A stretch of 64,000 nucleotides of DNA from Segatella copri (GTDB lineage Bacteria; Bacteroidota; Bacteroidia; Bacteroidales; Bacteroidaceae): assembly GCF_019249795.2 (NCBI RefSeq), contig NZ_CP156891.1:2002001-2066000 (forward strand), in the 5' to 3' direction. Of this stretch, positions 46,878 to 55,026 are shown piece by piece. The position numbers and the translations under genes are program-made. The notes beneath the pieces are model-generated. The model ran no database searches. It had not been told where the DNA came from and saw only the letters and a list, made by a program, of their open reading frames with translations. Every line of letters starts with the position of its first letter. Position 1 is the stretch's first letter.

Positions 46878-47828
46878 TTATTTTTCTTCTGATACATTTT
46901 GAGGAGTTGAATAATCCTTTGTCATCATCTCGTAAACGAGCTTAAACCATATCAGCACGCAAGGCAATGCCTTCAAGGCGTAAGGCTGCACGTAGTTCTT
47001 GCGGATGAAAGCAGGGAAAAGATCGGATGGCGACATGCTCGTCAGAATGAAGGCAAACACCAGCAGCGCAACGTCCCAGCAGCGATTGATTCTGCATTTT
47101 GGAAAACATATTCTCCATGTTCTTGCCCGCAAGGCTGACATGCCACTCCTTATACTGGTCGATGATATACTCAGGACTGGTTATCGCCATAGGCAGGACA
47201 AAGAACAGGACAGCCCATCCTATCAATGCTGCCACAAACTTAACCTTGTGCTTGGAGAAGAAGAAGAACGCCAAACCCACGATACCATAAAGCTTCACGA
47301 AGGTTCCTATCATGATAAAGCAGGCTGCCGTAATATCTTTCTCTATGCAATAGAACGATGCGATGATGATGGCGGCAATGATGATGTTAAACTGACTCAT
47401 AAACAATGCCGTGAGCAACTCATGGGCACAGAACCAATAGCAGAATATCTGCTTGCCCTAACGCAACGGTAGTTTGCGTATGGCAACAAACAGAGCCAGC
47501 GCCATCAACACTTGCCAGAAAAATAATCCCAGCGGATGGGGCAACACGGCAAAAGGTGCGATGATGATGCTGAAGAACGGACCATAGTGGTTCGAATCGA
47601 AAAACTCCAAAGGATACTGGGCATACAATGAAGTCTGATTCCAAGCATGCCAGAAATCATACTTGAATATCAAGAAGTTATTGCACTTGTGAATCTTGAT
47701 CAATGCAGACCCACACCTAGAATCAACCAGAGCCCCAGCAAGGTGCGAGGGTCGCTGAAGAAAGGGCGACCGAAAAAGTGCCTGATACCTGCTAGCCACT
47801 GGCTATTCTCCATTTTTGTACTATCCAT
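46878..47828 (-). pseudogene. Decayed GT87/DUF2029-type mannosyltransferase-like gene
   Basis: Four pieces of one polytopic membrane protein lie in order on the minus strand. The start at 47828 reads MDSTKMENSQWLAGIRHFFG and is lost to a frameshift near 47710-47712 (C run). The next piece begins around LIKIHKCNNFLIFKYDF and reaches an in-frame TAG at 47458-47460, where the frame resumes as GKQIFCYWFCAHELL. The third piece runs to about MQNQSLLG. Near 47070-47085 the frame changes again into WDVALLVFAFILTSMSPSDLF, ending at 46878. Intact relatives are about 390-400 residues; this locus could encode only about 315, so an internal deletion at the last junction is likely. Product is probably nonfunctional. 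Confidence 0.8.
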
Positions 47829-47912
47829 TCTATCTGTCTTGTTATGAATTACTTTATTTAGAGGGCAAAATTACGCAAATTCCACGTAATTAGCAAATAA
47901 ATCCATATTTAT

Positions 47913-47943
47913 TTTGAGAAATCAGTTTTTTAATATACCTTTG
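47913..47943 (+). promoter_or_regulatory. Bacteroidetes-type promoter of the frameshifted GT4 gene
   Basis: TTTG at 47913-47916, 19 bp, TACCTTTG at 47936-47943. The leader is about 20 nt. Confidence 0.75.
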
Positions 47944-47968
47944 TCCCAATAATTAAAGAAAAAACAAA

Positions 47969-49163
47969 ATGATGAACATAGGATTCTATGCAAAGAGAGC
48001 GGCGCAAAACCGCACAGGACTGGGCAACTACAGCCGATTCGTGATTAGAATACTGTCGGAGCAATTCGCCAGCAATTCTTACCATCTGTATACCCCTAAG
48101 CCTCATCGCATGCCCTATCTCGGAGAGATACCCACGCAGAAGAAGCTCTCCCTGCATTTTCCACCCAAAGGCATCTGGAGCAAGATACGGTCCATCTGGC
48201 GTGTATGGGGAATGACCCACGACATCCAGCAGGATGGCATCAACATCTTCCATGGCCTCAGCAACGAACTGCCGCTCAACATCGGCACACCCCAACAACG
48301 TGAGACAAAGCTGGGAGAAGACAGATGCAAATACCTAGTTACTATCCACGACCTCATCTTTATCCACACCCCACAGTATTATCACTGGATAGACCGAAAG
48401 ATATACAACTATAAGTTTCGACGTGCCTGCCAGTGCGCCGACCGCGTGATAGCCGTAAGCGAATATACCAAGCAGGAAATCATGCACTACTATCACACCC
48501 CAGAGGAAAAGATAGACGTGGTGTACCAAGGCTGCGACCCTGTCTTTGCCCAAGACATTGAGTCCAGCAAACAGGAAGAGGTAAAGCAAAAATACCAACT
48601 GCCCGACCAATATGTGCTCTACGTAGGAAGCATCGAGGAGCGCAAGAACCTGATGCTGGTGGCAAAGGCTATGGCAGAAATCAACCAAATGGCAAAAGCC
48701 AATGAGGAAAAGTGCAATATAGCCAAAATCCATGTGGTGGCTGTAGGCAGAAGAACCCCTTATGTAGACGAGATACAAGCCTACCTCAAGGAGCAAAGCA
48801 TTGAGCATCTTTTCCACTTCCATCATCAGGTACCTTACGAAGACCTGCCATTCTTCTATAAGCTGGCACGCAGTTTTACCTATCCTTCTCGCATCGAGGG
48901 ATTTCGGCATCCCCTTGCTCGAAGCCATCACAAGTGGCATACCTACCATCGGATGCACAGGGTCTTGCCTGGAAGAGGCAGGAGGACCTGGCGGAATCTA
49001 TGTGAATCCCGATGATGCCCAAAGTATGGCAGAAGCCATCGTGCACACTTGTACCGATGAGCAACTGCGCCAAGACATGATAAAAGCCGGCAAGACTTAT
49101 GCCCTCAACTTTACAGACGAGAAACTAGCCTGCGACTTAATGAACACATACGAAAAGTTATAA
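47969..49163 (+). pseudogene. Glycosyltransferase family 4 gene interrupted by a frameshift
   Basis: The first frame encodes MMNIGFYAKRAAQNRTGLGN and a normal GT4 N-terminal domain, up to FTYPSRIEG around residue 311. It then goes out of frame and stops at 49015. The correct continuation (FGIPLLEAITSGIPTIGCTG) is in another frame ending at 49163. The junction is at 48901-48904, where TTT would need to be TT. The combined protein would be about 397 residues, the usual size, and the donor-site motif E-x7-E straddles the break. A single extra T in a run may be a sequencing error, phase variation or a real mutation; the translation as given lacks the donor-binding part. Confidence 0.85.
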
Positions 49164-49168
49164 GGGGG

Positions 49169-49221
49169 CACCTGCAAAAGCGTGTGGATGCAGGTGATCC
49201 CAATTATGTTTAGTACCTTTG
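49169..49221 (+). promoter_or_regulatory. Hairpin and -7 element between GT4 and DUF6056 genes
   Basis: An 8-bp stem (49169-49176 with 49189-49196), inside a slightly longer GGG...CCC pairing, lies 5 bp after the GT4 stop. TACCTTTG follows at 49214-49221, 147 bp before the DUF6056 start, without a TTTG at the usual distance. The remaining leader (49222-49367) is A-rich and has no other recognisable feature. Confidence 0.45.
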
Positions 49222-49367
49222 CACCTATACACAATATAAGCTTTAACATTTATTGTTTATCTTGCATGCAAGATTATGGCAATAAGGATGTTATAATATA
49301 GAGAAAGTAAGAAGTAAAGAAAGAACAAGAAGTAAAAAGAAAATAATATAAAAGGATAAAAGCAGTT

Positions 49368-50933
49368 ATGAATAAGAAGCAATTGAAAATTGTAACAGGA
49401 GTAGCTATTGCTGTTCTAATCATATCCATCATTCCCATGTTATGGATAAGCCAGTATCTTCATCCATTTGCGGATGATTATGTCTTCGGTGCAGAAGTAT
49501 ATAAGATTTGGAATGAGACCCATTCATTTCCGGCTTGCGTTCAGACAGCCTGGAATGTAGCTATGACGATGTATCATACATGGCAGGGCACCTATTCCGC
49601 CTGCTTTCTCATGGCTCTACAACCAGGAGTATTCGGCCAATATTGGCTTGGAACATTCATCTTGATTTTCAGTTTGGTGACCTCCACTTACACCTTATTA
49701 TATATGGTTATGCGAAAATTACTCCATTCGTCCAGATTGGAATATCTCTTCGTATCTACCCTCTTCGTTCTGATGACCATCCAGTTTACATGGTCATACT
49801 ACGATGCATTCTATTGGTATAACGGGGCGATGTACTACACTTTATTCTATAGCATGTCTCTGTTTTTAGCATCTCTGCTCATAGGATATCAATTAAGTAG
49901 TTCCAAGTTCAAGAAAGCCCTTATCGGAGGGGCGTCCATCGTTCTATCCATCATCATTGCCGGCGGAAACTTCGTGTCAGGACTTGGCATGGGAGCGATT
50001 CTGTTTGCAGCCATTCTCATCATGAAGATGGAACAAAGAAAATGGCCACGTTTATATATTACTATTCTCACCATCTATGGCATCGCCTTCCTTTTCAGCG
50101 TGTTGGCTCCTGGTAATGCGTTCAGACAAGTTACCATAGAAAGCAAGCCAAATTTTGTCGTTGCATTCTTCATGGCAATAGGAAAGAGCTTCGAGTTCTT
50201 ATCAGAATCCATCAATATCGCTCAAATTCTGATGTTGATGCTTCTTAGCCCTACCCTTGTCAAGGCGGCAAGTAGCTCGAGATTCAAGTTCTCTCACCCT
50301 TGGCTATGCATCCTGATTACCGTTACGCTTTACAGTTCATTCTTCTTCGCCCACAGCTATGCCATGGGAAAAAGAGGACCGGGCAGAGTACAGAACATCT
50401 ATTCGTATATACACCTGTGGCTCATCTGCATCAATATTTATTATCTTTCTGGAGCTGTTCTGAGAAAGGCTGAGGCAAAAGCGCCATTAAGCTCTGCCAT
50501 TATAGATTTAGTAACGGCATCTAAGAAGAAATATGCCAACTCGCTGCAGTATGCGCCATATTGTGCCATTGTCATCTTGATATTATCCGTAAGTCTCAAG
50601 GAAAGGACAACCAACAGAACCGTTTCACTTATGTTGAAAGGAACTGCCGTGAAATTTGACAAGGAAATGAACGAGCGTGAACTGGCATTGAAGACGAATA
50701 CCCAAAGTGCCATAACATTGAAGCCTCTTACGGTAAAAATGCCTTCGGATGCATTCAATGACATCATGATTTATCCAGGATATTGGATCAATCAGGGAAT
50801 TGCCCGATACTACGGTAAAGATAAGATTGTTGCCTCACCAGCCGCAAACATGCAGGAATCTCCAACCATGCTTCTTGCACGTTGCAAAAGAGACATAGGA
50901 CCAGGTAATTTGAAATTTGTATATATAAAATAA
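49368..50933 (+). CDS. DUF6056-type polytopic membrane protein
   Basis: A 521-residue membrane protein with about ten transmembrane helices between residues 5 and 400 and a soluble end of about 90 residues (after SLKERTTNRTVSLMLKG). The first loop contains HPFADDYVFG, with an Asp pair reminiscent of GT-C glycosyltransferases, and YDAFYWYNGAMYYTL follows. It fits the DUF6056 family of Bacteroidetes surface-polysaccharide loci. A GT-C type sugar transferase or a modifying enzyme acting on lipid-linked glycan is plausible; its role is not known. Confidence 0.75.
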   Translation: MNKKQLKIVTGVAIAVLIISIIPMLWISQYLHPFADDYVFGAEVYKIWNETHSFPACVQTAWNVAMTMYHTWQGTYSACFLMALQPGVFGQYWLGTFILIFSLVTSTYTLLYMVMRKLLHSSRLEYLFVSTLFVLMTIQFTWSYYDAFYWYNGAMYYTLFYSMSLFLASLLIGYQLSSSKFKKALIGGASIVLSIIIAGGNFVSGLGMGAILFAAILIMKMEQRKWPRLYITILTIYGIAFLFSVLAPGNAFRQVTIESKPNFVVAFFMAIGKSFEFLSESINIAQILMLMLLSPTLVKAASSSRFKFSHPWLCILITVTLYSSFFFAHSYAMGKRGPGRVQNIYSYIHLWLICINIYYLSGAVLRKAEAKAPLSSAIIDLVTASKKKYANSLQYAPYCAIVILILSVSLKERTTNRTVSLMLKGTAVKFDKEMNERELALKTNTQSAITLKPLTVKMPSDAFNDIMIYPGYWINQGIARYYGKDKIVASPAANMQESPTMLLARCKRDIGPGNLKFVYIK

Positions 50934-50936
50934 TTG

Positions 50937-50997
50937 AACTCTTGCAAGTAAATTCCACACGCCCTTTCAGGGCGTGTGGAATTTACTTGCAAGAGTT
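50937..50997. terminator. 29-bp perfect inverted repeat, bidirectional terminator or repeat element
   Basis: Arms 50937-50965 and 50969-50997 are perfectly complementary over 29 bp with a 3-nt loop. The site sits 4 bp after the DUF6056 stop codon and 63 bp before the convergent WaaP-like stop. The loop-proximal 11 bp (CCACACGCCCT) match part of the 26-nt sequence at 53060-53085 and 24910-24935. No T run follows. The stem is much longer than an ordinary terminator. Confidence 0.8.
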
Positions 50998-51059
50998 TAG
51001 CACTTATAGCTCAGGCTTAAACTTGAGAAGTTGCTTATGGCTTAAACTTAATTCGTTTT

Positions 51060-51812
51060 CTATAACTCCAGTTTAAACTTAATAGGATGCTTCTTGCCAT
51101 AGCGGGTCCAGAACTTGGCGCGTTCCTTCATCACATAATCTACAGCCTCATCCACGCTGTAATCTCTTACCTTGGCATATTCAGAGACCAGGATTCGGAT
51201 GAATTCCTTAGGTCCCCAGAACTTTCGGAGATTATAGAGTCCTTCCTTGACGCTGATTTCTCCAAACTTCATGCGGTTGATATCCACGATGATGAAATGG
51301 AAGCCTTCATCATCCTGTTTCCACAACACGTTGCCTGGCGTAAAATCCTTATGCAGGATTTTCTTATTATGCATATCAGCAGCAAAATGCGCCAGCGCCT
51401 TAGCCAGTTTCTCGTAGGTGCCAGGGACTGCATCGCCCACTTCGTAAAGCGTATGCAGGTTGTCACACTGCAGGGTGATGAGATAGGTATATCCCAAAAG
51501 CCCGATGGCATTACGCTCTTCGATAAGGGCAATAGGTGTAGGGGTTCCGATGCCTTTCTTCTCCAATATCATCGGATATTCGAAGGCACGCTCTCCCTTA
51601 GGCTTTCTGATGCCTAGGGAATAAATCAGTCTGTTGGGTCCCTTTGGCGCATGATAGCGCTTCACATTAATAACAGCTCCATCAGGAACTTCCATCACCT
51701 TAATAAGATTGCGACCCGTGTAAATCACACGTCCTTCCTTCTCGAACACATCCGGGATGCGTTCGATGAAACTTCTCATCTCTTCGTATTTTGGATTTAT
51801 CTTTATCTTCAT
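51060..51812 (-). CDS. Lipopolysaccharide kinase (Kdo/WaaP) family protein, right copy
   Basis: A 250-residue paralogue of the kinase encoded at 39710-40465, here in inverted orientation at the other end of the glycan locus. It keeps HKDFTPGN, the DINR metal site, KEGLYNLRKFWGPKEF and the opening KIKINPKYEEMRSFIERIPD. It would phosphorylate an LPS core sugar. Two such genes in one locus suggest either duplication or a second acceptor. An ATPase gene lies upstream (55 bp), mirroring the arrangement at the left end. Confidence 0.9.
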   Translation of the reverse strand: MKIKINPKYEEMRSFIERIPDVFEKEGRVIYTGRNLIKVMEVPDGAVINVKRYHAPKGPNRLIYSLGIRKPKGERAFEYPMILEKKGIGTPTPIALIEERNAIGLLGYTYLITLQCDNLHTLYEVGDAVPGTYEKLAKALAHFAADMHNKKILHKDFTPGNVLWKQDDEGFHFIIVDINRMKFGEISVKEGLYNLRKFWGPKEFIRILVSEYAKVRDYSVDEAVDYVMKERAKFWTRYGKKHPIKFKLEL

Positions 51813-51867
51813 TTGTTTACTATATTTTTATATTTTTGCCTAGGATGCTTTGGAACTCCAGGGAACA

Positions 51868-53022
51868 TCATTTCCAAACTCTTCTCTTGAGCCACAACGC
51901 CAAGATGGGGTCACTCATTTCCAGATGCTTAGGAGCAGGAATCGTAATCAGATCTTTCACCATCAAGGATTTCTTGAGGCGGGTTACATTGGCGGCAGTA
52001 CCCAGACGATAGGTTTCCAATATCGCTGTCTGCGTGAAGCCTGTATGTACTCCATTGATGATGGCATGCAGGAAATTCATCTGATAGGCAGAAAGGTCTT
52101 CGGTCTGCTGGATAAACAAAGGCTCGCAAGCATCCAGCAACCGGTCTATTCCATATTTCAAGTCTTCTTCTGTAGCTGCAGAATCATCCTGCACTCGCAG
52201 CCATACAAACCATGCCAACTGCTGTACATAAGAGGAATATCTGTCTGTTACCTGACAGATTTCACGAGCCAACTCTTCAGAAATATGCTTGCCGGTAGAT
52301 TCGAATCGCTGACAGATATACTCCACCCAGTCTTTCTCGCTTATCTTATTCAGATAGAAGAAATCACCAAAGCGATAGAATGGATAACTGGCATTCTGGA
52401 ACATCTGTTCCATCATGTGCTTCTTGCTTCCATAAAGACAGTAAGATACATGGCTCTGTAATTGCCATACGCTGCGGAGCTTCTTCTGGAAGGTCAAGGA
52501 ATCAGGGAAATCGCCTATCTGCTGAAATTCATCGATGCAGACTACGATATGACAACCTTTAGAACGAGCTATCATTTCCGGAAGTCTCAATACTTCTTCT
52601 GTTGTATTGTTACCTGCATTATACTCCAAAGCCAAAGAAAAATCAGTCAAAGGATCTTGACCAATACTGATTTTCGGAACGAAACGGCTTAAGAATACCT
52701 TGGCATTCTCCATCCATTCTTCCCATTTTGAAGAAGTAGCCCGAACTACAGCCGTAGCAAAAGCATTGATAAAATCATTCTCCGAACGACAGCCAAAGGC
52801 ATCTATACGAGCTATCCTGATGTCCTCGCTCTCTACAAGCGAACACACCTTATCCACCAATGAAGTCTTACCCATACGACGAGGTGAAATCAATATCGTA
52901 TTCACTCCATACGTAAAGTTCGCCTTCAGACGTTCTGTTTCCTCTCGTCGGTCGGTAAAGGAATCTCCCTCCACACGAACACCGAACACAAACGGAGCTT
53001 CTTTACTTTTTCTCATAATCAC
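51868..53022 (-). CDS. ATP-binding protein, archaeal-type ATPase (AAA-like)
   Basis: A 384-residue P-loop ATPase resembling the ATPase_2/PF01637 group. The ATP-binding loop is SPRRMGKTSLVDKV (about residues 46-59), and Walker B is CHIVVCIDEFQQI. The first 40 residues (FVFGVRVEGDSFTDRREETERL) match the usual opening. The C-terminal domain contains a winged-helix-like segment (SAYQMNFLHAIINGVHTGFT; TQTAILETYRLGTAANVTRL). Function is unknown; such proteins are common in Bacteroidales and sometimes occur near mobile elements. MIMRK leaves the start at 53022 or 53016. Confidence 0.87.
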   Translation of the reverse strand: MIMRKSKEAPFVFGVRVEGDSFTDRREETERLKANFTYGVNTILISPRRMGKTSLVDKVCSLVESEDIRIARIDAFGCRSENDFINAFATAVVRATSSKWEEWMENAKVFLSRFVPKISIGQDPLTDFSLALEYNAGNNTTEEVLRLPEMIARSKGCHIVVCIDEFQQIGDFPDSLTFQKKLRSVWQLQSHVSYCLYGSKKHMMEQMFQNASYPFYRFGDFFYLNKISEKDWVEYICQRFESTGKHISEELAREICQVTDRYSSYVQQLAWFVWLRVQDDSAATEEDLKYGIDRLLDACEPLFIQQTEDLSAYQMNFLHAIINGVHTGFTQTAILETYRLGTAANVTRLKKSLMVKDLITIPAPKHLEMSDPILALWLKRRVWK

Positions 53023-53059
53023 TACCTTATTATATACTAATGTAATTCGTATGTAAGCT

Positions 53060-53085
53060 CCACACGCCCTGGGCTAGGAGCTTTT
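53060..53085. repeat. 26-nt repeat in the leader of the ATPase gene
   Basis: This sequence is the exact complement of 24910-24935. On the minus strand it lies between the -7 box (complement of 53092-53099) and the start codon. It folds as AGCTCC...GGAGCT around a GCC-CAG-GGC core, so the leader has a small hairpin. Confidence 0.75.
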
Positions 53086-53091
53086 CTTCTG

Positions 53092-53099
53092 CAAAGATA
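53092..53099 (-). promoter_or_regulatory. -7 promoter element of the ATPase gene
   Basis: The complement reads TATCTTTG. A CTTG (one mismatch to TTTG) lies 20 bp upstream. The predicted leader contains the 26-nt repeat. Confidence 0.6.
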
Positions 53100-53229
53100 G
53101 CAAAAAAAAACAAATTAAACAAGGTTGTTTTAAACAAAGTTGTTTAAAACTAGCATTTTTATTACGAATTAACTAATAGTCAATGGATTACGGGTAAGAC
53201 ACCAAAGAATTTAACGGGAATATTTTTAA

Positions 53230-53346
53230 AACACGGACAAATTGAATTTGTCCGGATGGTTGTCCAAAAGGCTTATAAGTACCAGAAAAACAACACGTTA
53301 TGAAACTCCGGACAATTTGTCCGGACAAATTCAATTTGTCCGTGTT
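53230..53346. repeat. 27-bp perfect inverted repeat containing palindromic GGACAAATT motifs
   Basis: Arms 53230-53256 and 53320-53346 are perfect inverted copies with a 63-bp spacer. Each arm contains a near-palindrome GGACAAATTNAATTTGTCC, and a third palindrome (CCGGACAATTTGTCCGG, 53308-53324) overlaps the second arm. A T run (53347-53355) follows on the plus strand. It lies in the 618-bp divergent gap between the ATPase gene and the DUF3987 gene. Confidence 0.8.
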
Positions 53347-53398
53347 ATTTTTTTTATGAGAAAGGAAGAAGAAGAAAAAGGGGGTTACGGATTGAGAC

Positions 53399-53501
53399 GA
53401 GAACCTGTTATCCAAGAAGCTATAACCTGGCACCCGAGAAACTATGATTTAGCACATAAGAACCTATGTTTTCCGACCCACAAAACTATGACTTAGATTT
53501 T
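53399..53501 (+). repeat. Degenerate 22-bp direct repeats upstream of the DUF3987 gene
   Basis: Four units begin at 53414, 53436, 53458 and 53480, each 22 bp, with consensus near RAGAAMCTATGAYTTRGCAC. A partial fifth copy begins at 53399, 15 bp before the first full one. An in-frame reading (53356-53496) would give a 46-residue peptide without recognisable features, so the region is treated as non-coding. The array ends 57 bp before the DUF3987 promoter. Confidence 0.65.
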
Positions 53502-53557
53502 TTAACACAATTTGCCCCAAATGGCTGCTGAAATTCGGGTCTTATCACACGCTCAAA

Positions 53558-53589
53558 TTTGGCGGTTACAGAAGATAGTCGTATTTTTG
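53558..53589 (+). promoter_or_regulatory. Bacteroidetes-type promoter of the DUF3987 gene
   Basis: TTTG at 53558-53561, 20 bp, TATTTTTG at 53582-53589. The leader is about 45 nt. Confidence 0.8.
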
Positions 53590-53640
53590 CCGCCGTTTAC
53601 CGGATATTCCGACAAGCTAACTTTTAAACATTAAATAATT

Positions 53641-54939
53641 ATGGAGAATGAAAATTTAAGAAACATAGAGAACCTTTTAGCCGCTAAGGCAAGTACACAG
53701 CCTCTTTACGAATTCCCAGTAGACCAGCTTCCACTCGGACTCCGCGACTCGCTCTCTGGCGTAGCCGCAGAGGCACGCGTGCCTGCCCTCTTCTCAGCCC
53801 TCCCTATTGCCGCAACCTATGCTGACCGTCTGAAGGCGAAGTATTGCGACGGCAGCGATACTCCGATGGCACTCATGTCTATCATCATCGGCGAGCAGGC
53901 ATCAGGTAAGGGCGTATGCCGCCGCATCGAGAACATCTGGGCGAAGAAGATGGATAAGGACGATGAGAAACCTCGTGAGGATGAAGCCTGGTACCAGCAG
54001 CACAAGGGCAAGAAGGGTGTAGTGGATCCAAAGCCTTGCATCCGTCACATTGGCGATACTATCTCGAAGTCGGCATTGATGCGTCGTCAGCTCTGTGCCG
54101 ATGGCCATACCATGTATATGTTCAGCGAGGAGCTCGGTTCGATGAAGAGCGTATGGAAGGTGTTCGGCGACTACTTCCGTAAGGCGTTCGACCAGAGCGA
54201 GGTGGGTCAGGACTACATCACAGCCACCAGCGGCGTAACCCACGCCCAGCTCAACTTCTCCGGCTGCTGCACCCAGAACATCTTCCAGAAGTTCTTCACC
54301 GATGATAACATCGAGGACGGATCTTCTTCAAGAATGATGCTCGCCAAGATGCCCGATACCTCCTTCGCACCCCTCAGCCAGCACCACGACTATACCGAGG
54401 AGGAGCAGGCAAACATCCTCAAGGCAGTAACTCTCCTTGAACGTAGTCACGGCGTAATGGAGCTGCCCCGTATGTGCGAGGAGTTCTGCCTGTGGCTCGA
54501 AGCGAAAAGACAGCTTGCCCTGGCGAATGCCGACCGTGTGATGGATGTATATCGTCGCCGTTCCGCCGTCATCGGCTTCCGTTGTGGCGTCATCTTCCAC
54601 ATCCTGGAACAGACCGGAGAGGAAACAGATGCCTGCATCCGTTTTGCCAAGGCTGTGGCCGACTACGTGCTCGCCATGCAGATGGAGATGTTTGGCTTGC
54701 GTCTCGACAAGCAGCAGCAGGACAACGAGGCAATCCCAGTCTATAAGTCTCGAAACACCCTGCTCTTTGCCCAGCTCCCTGAGCAGTTCACCCTCTTCGA
54801 TGCCAGCCGTGAGCGTGGCGACGGAGCCAGTCGTGAAACCATCCGTAAGATGATAAGCCGCTGGACCAAGCGTGGTCTCTGCAAGAAGCTGAAAGGTGGC
54901 GACACCGAGATCTGGCAGAAGCTTACCCTCTCGGCATAA
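53641..54939 (+). CDS. DUF3987 domain-containing protein (replication/primase-helicase-like)
   Basis: A 432-residue protein of the DUF3987 family, which is usually the C-terminal part of primase-helicase-like proteins of mobile elements and polysaccharide loci in Bacteroides. The N-terminal half has a P-loop-like IIIGEQASGKGVCRRI (GEQASGKG at 84-91), and the opening LPLGLRDSLSGVAAEARVP is typical. A C-terminal winged-helix-like segment (REGRDGASRETIRKMISRW type) ends it. The usual VirE/BT4734 N-terminal partner and the DUF4248 and HU-like neighbours are absent. GC content is higher than in the surrounding intergenic DNA, but codon use looks native. Confidence 0.85.
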   Translation: MENENLRNIENLLAAKASTQPLYEFPVDQLPLGLRDSLSGVAAEARVPALFSALPIAATYADRLKAKYCDGSDTPMALMSIIIGEQASGKGVCRRIENIWAKKMDKDDEKPREDEAWYQQHKGKKGVVDPKPCIRHIGDTISKSALMRRQLCADGHTMYMFSEELGSMKSVWKVFGDYFRKAFDQSEVGQDYITATSGVTHAQLNFSGCCTQNIFQKFFTDDNIEDGSSSRMMLAKMPDTSFAPLSQHHDYTEEEQANILKAVTLLERSHGVMELPRMCEEFCLWLEAKRQLALANADRVMDVYRRRSAVIGFRCGVIFHILEQTGEETDACIRFAKAVADYVLAMQMEMFGLRLDKQQQDNEAIPVYKSRNTLLFAQLPEQFTLFDASRERGDGASRETIRKMISRWTKRGLCKKLKGGDTEIWQKLTLSA

Positions 54940-54956
54940 AGCATCTTGAATCTCCT

Positions 54957-55010
54957 GAAACAGTAAATCCCCCATCACGCAGCCAAAGCGTGATGGGGGA
55001 TTACTGTTTC
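54957..55010. terminator. Bidirectional terminator between DUF3987 and sulfatase genes
   Basis: Arms 54957-54980 and 54988-55010 pair over 23 bp with one bulged A. The stem begins with a G/C-rich 15-bp core at the loop. It serves convergent genes on both sides. Confidence 0.85.
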
Positions 55011-55026
55011 TGATAATATCGTTTTT

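Noticed and set aside
53242..53496. 84-codon open frame through the inverted repeat and the 22-bp repeats
   Set aside because: Its sequence is made of repeat elements and has no family resemblance; the region is better read as non-coding.
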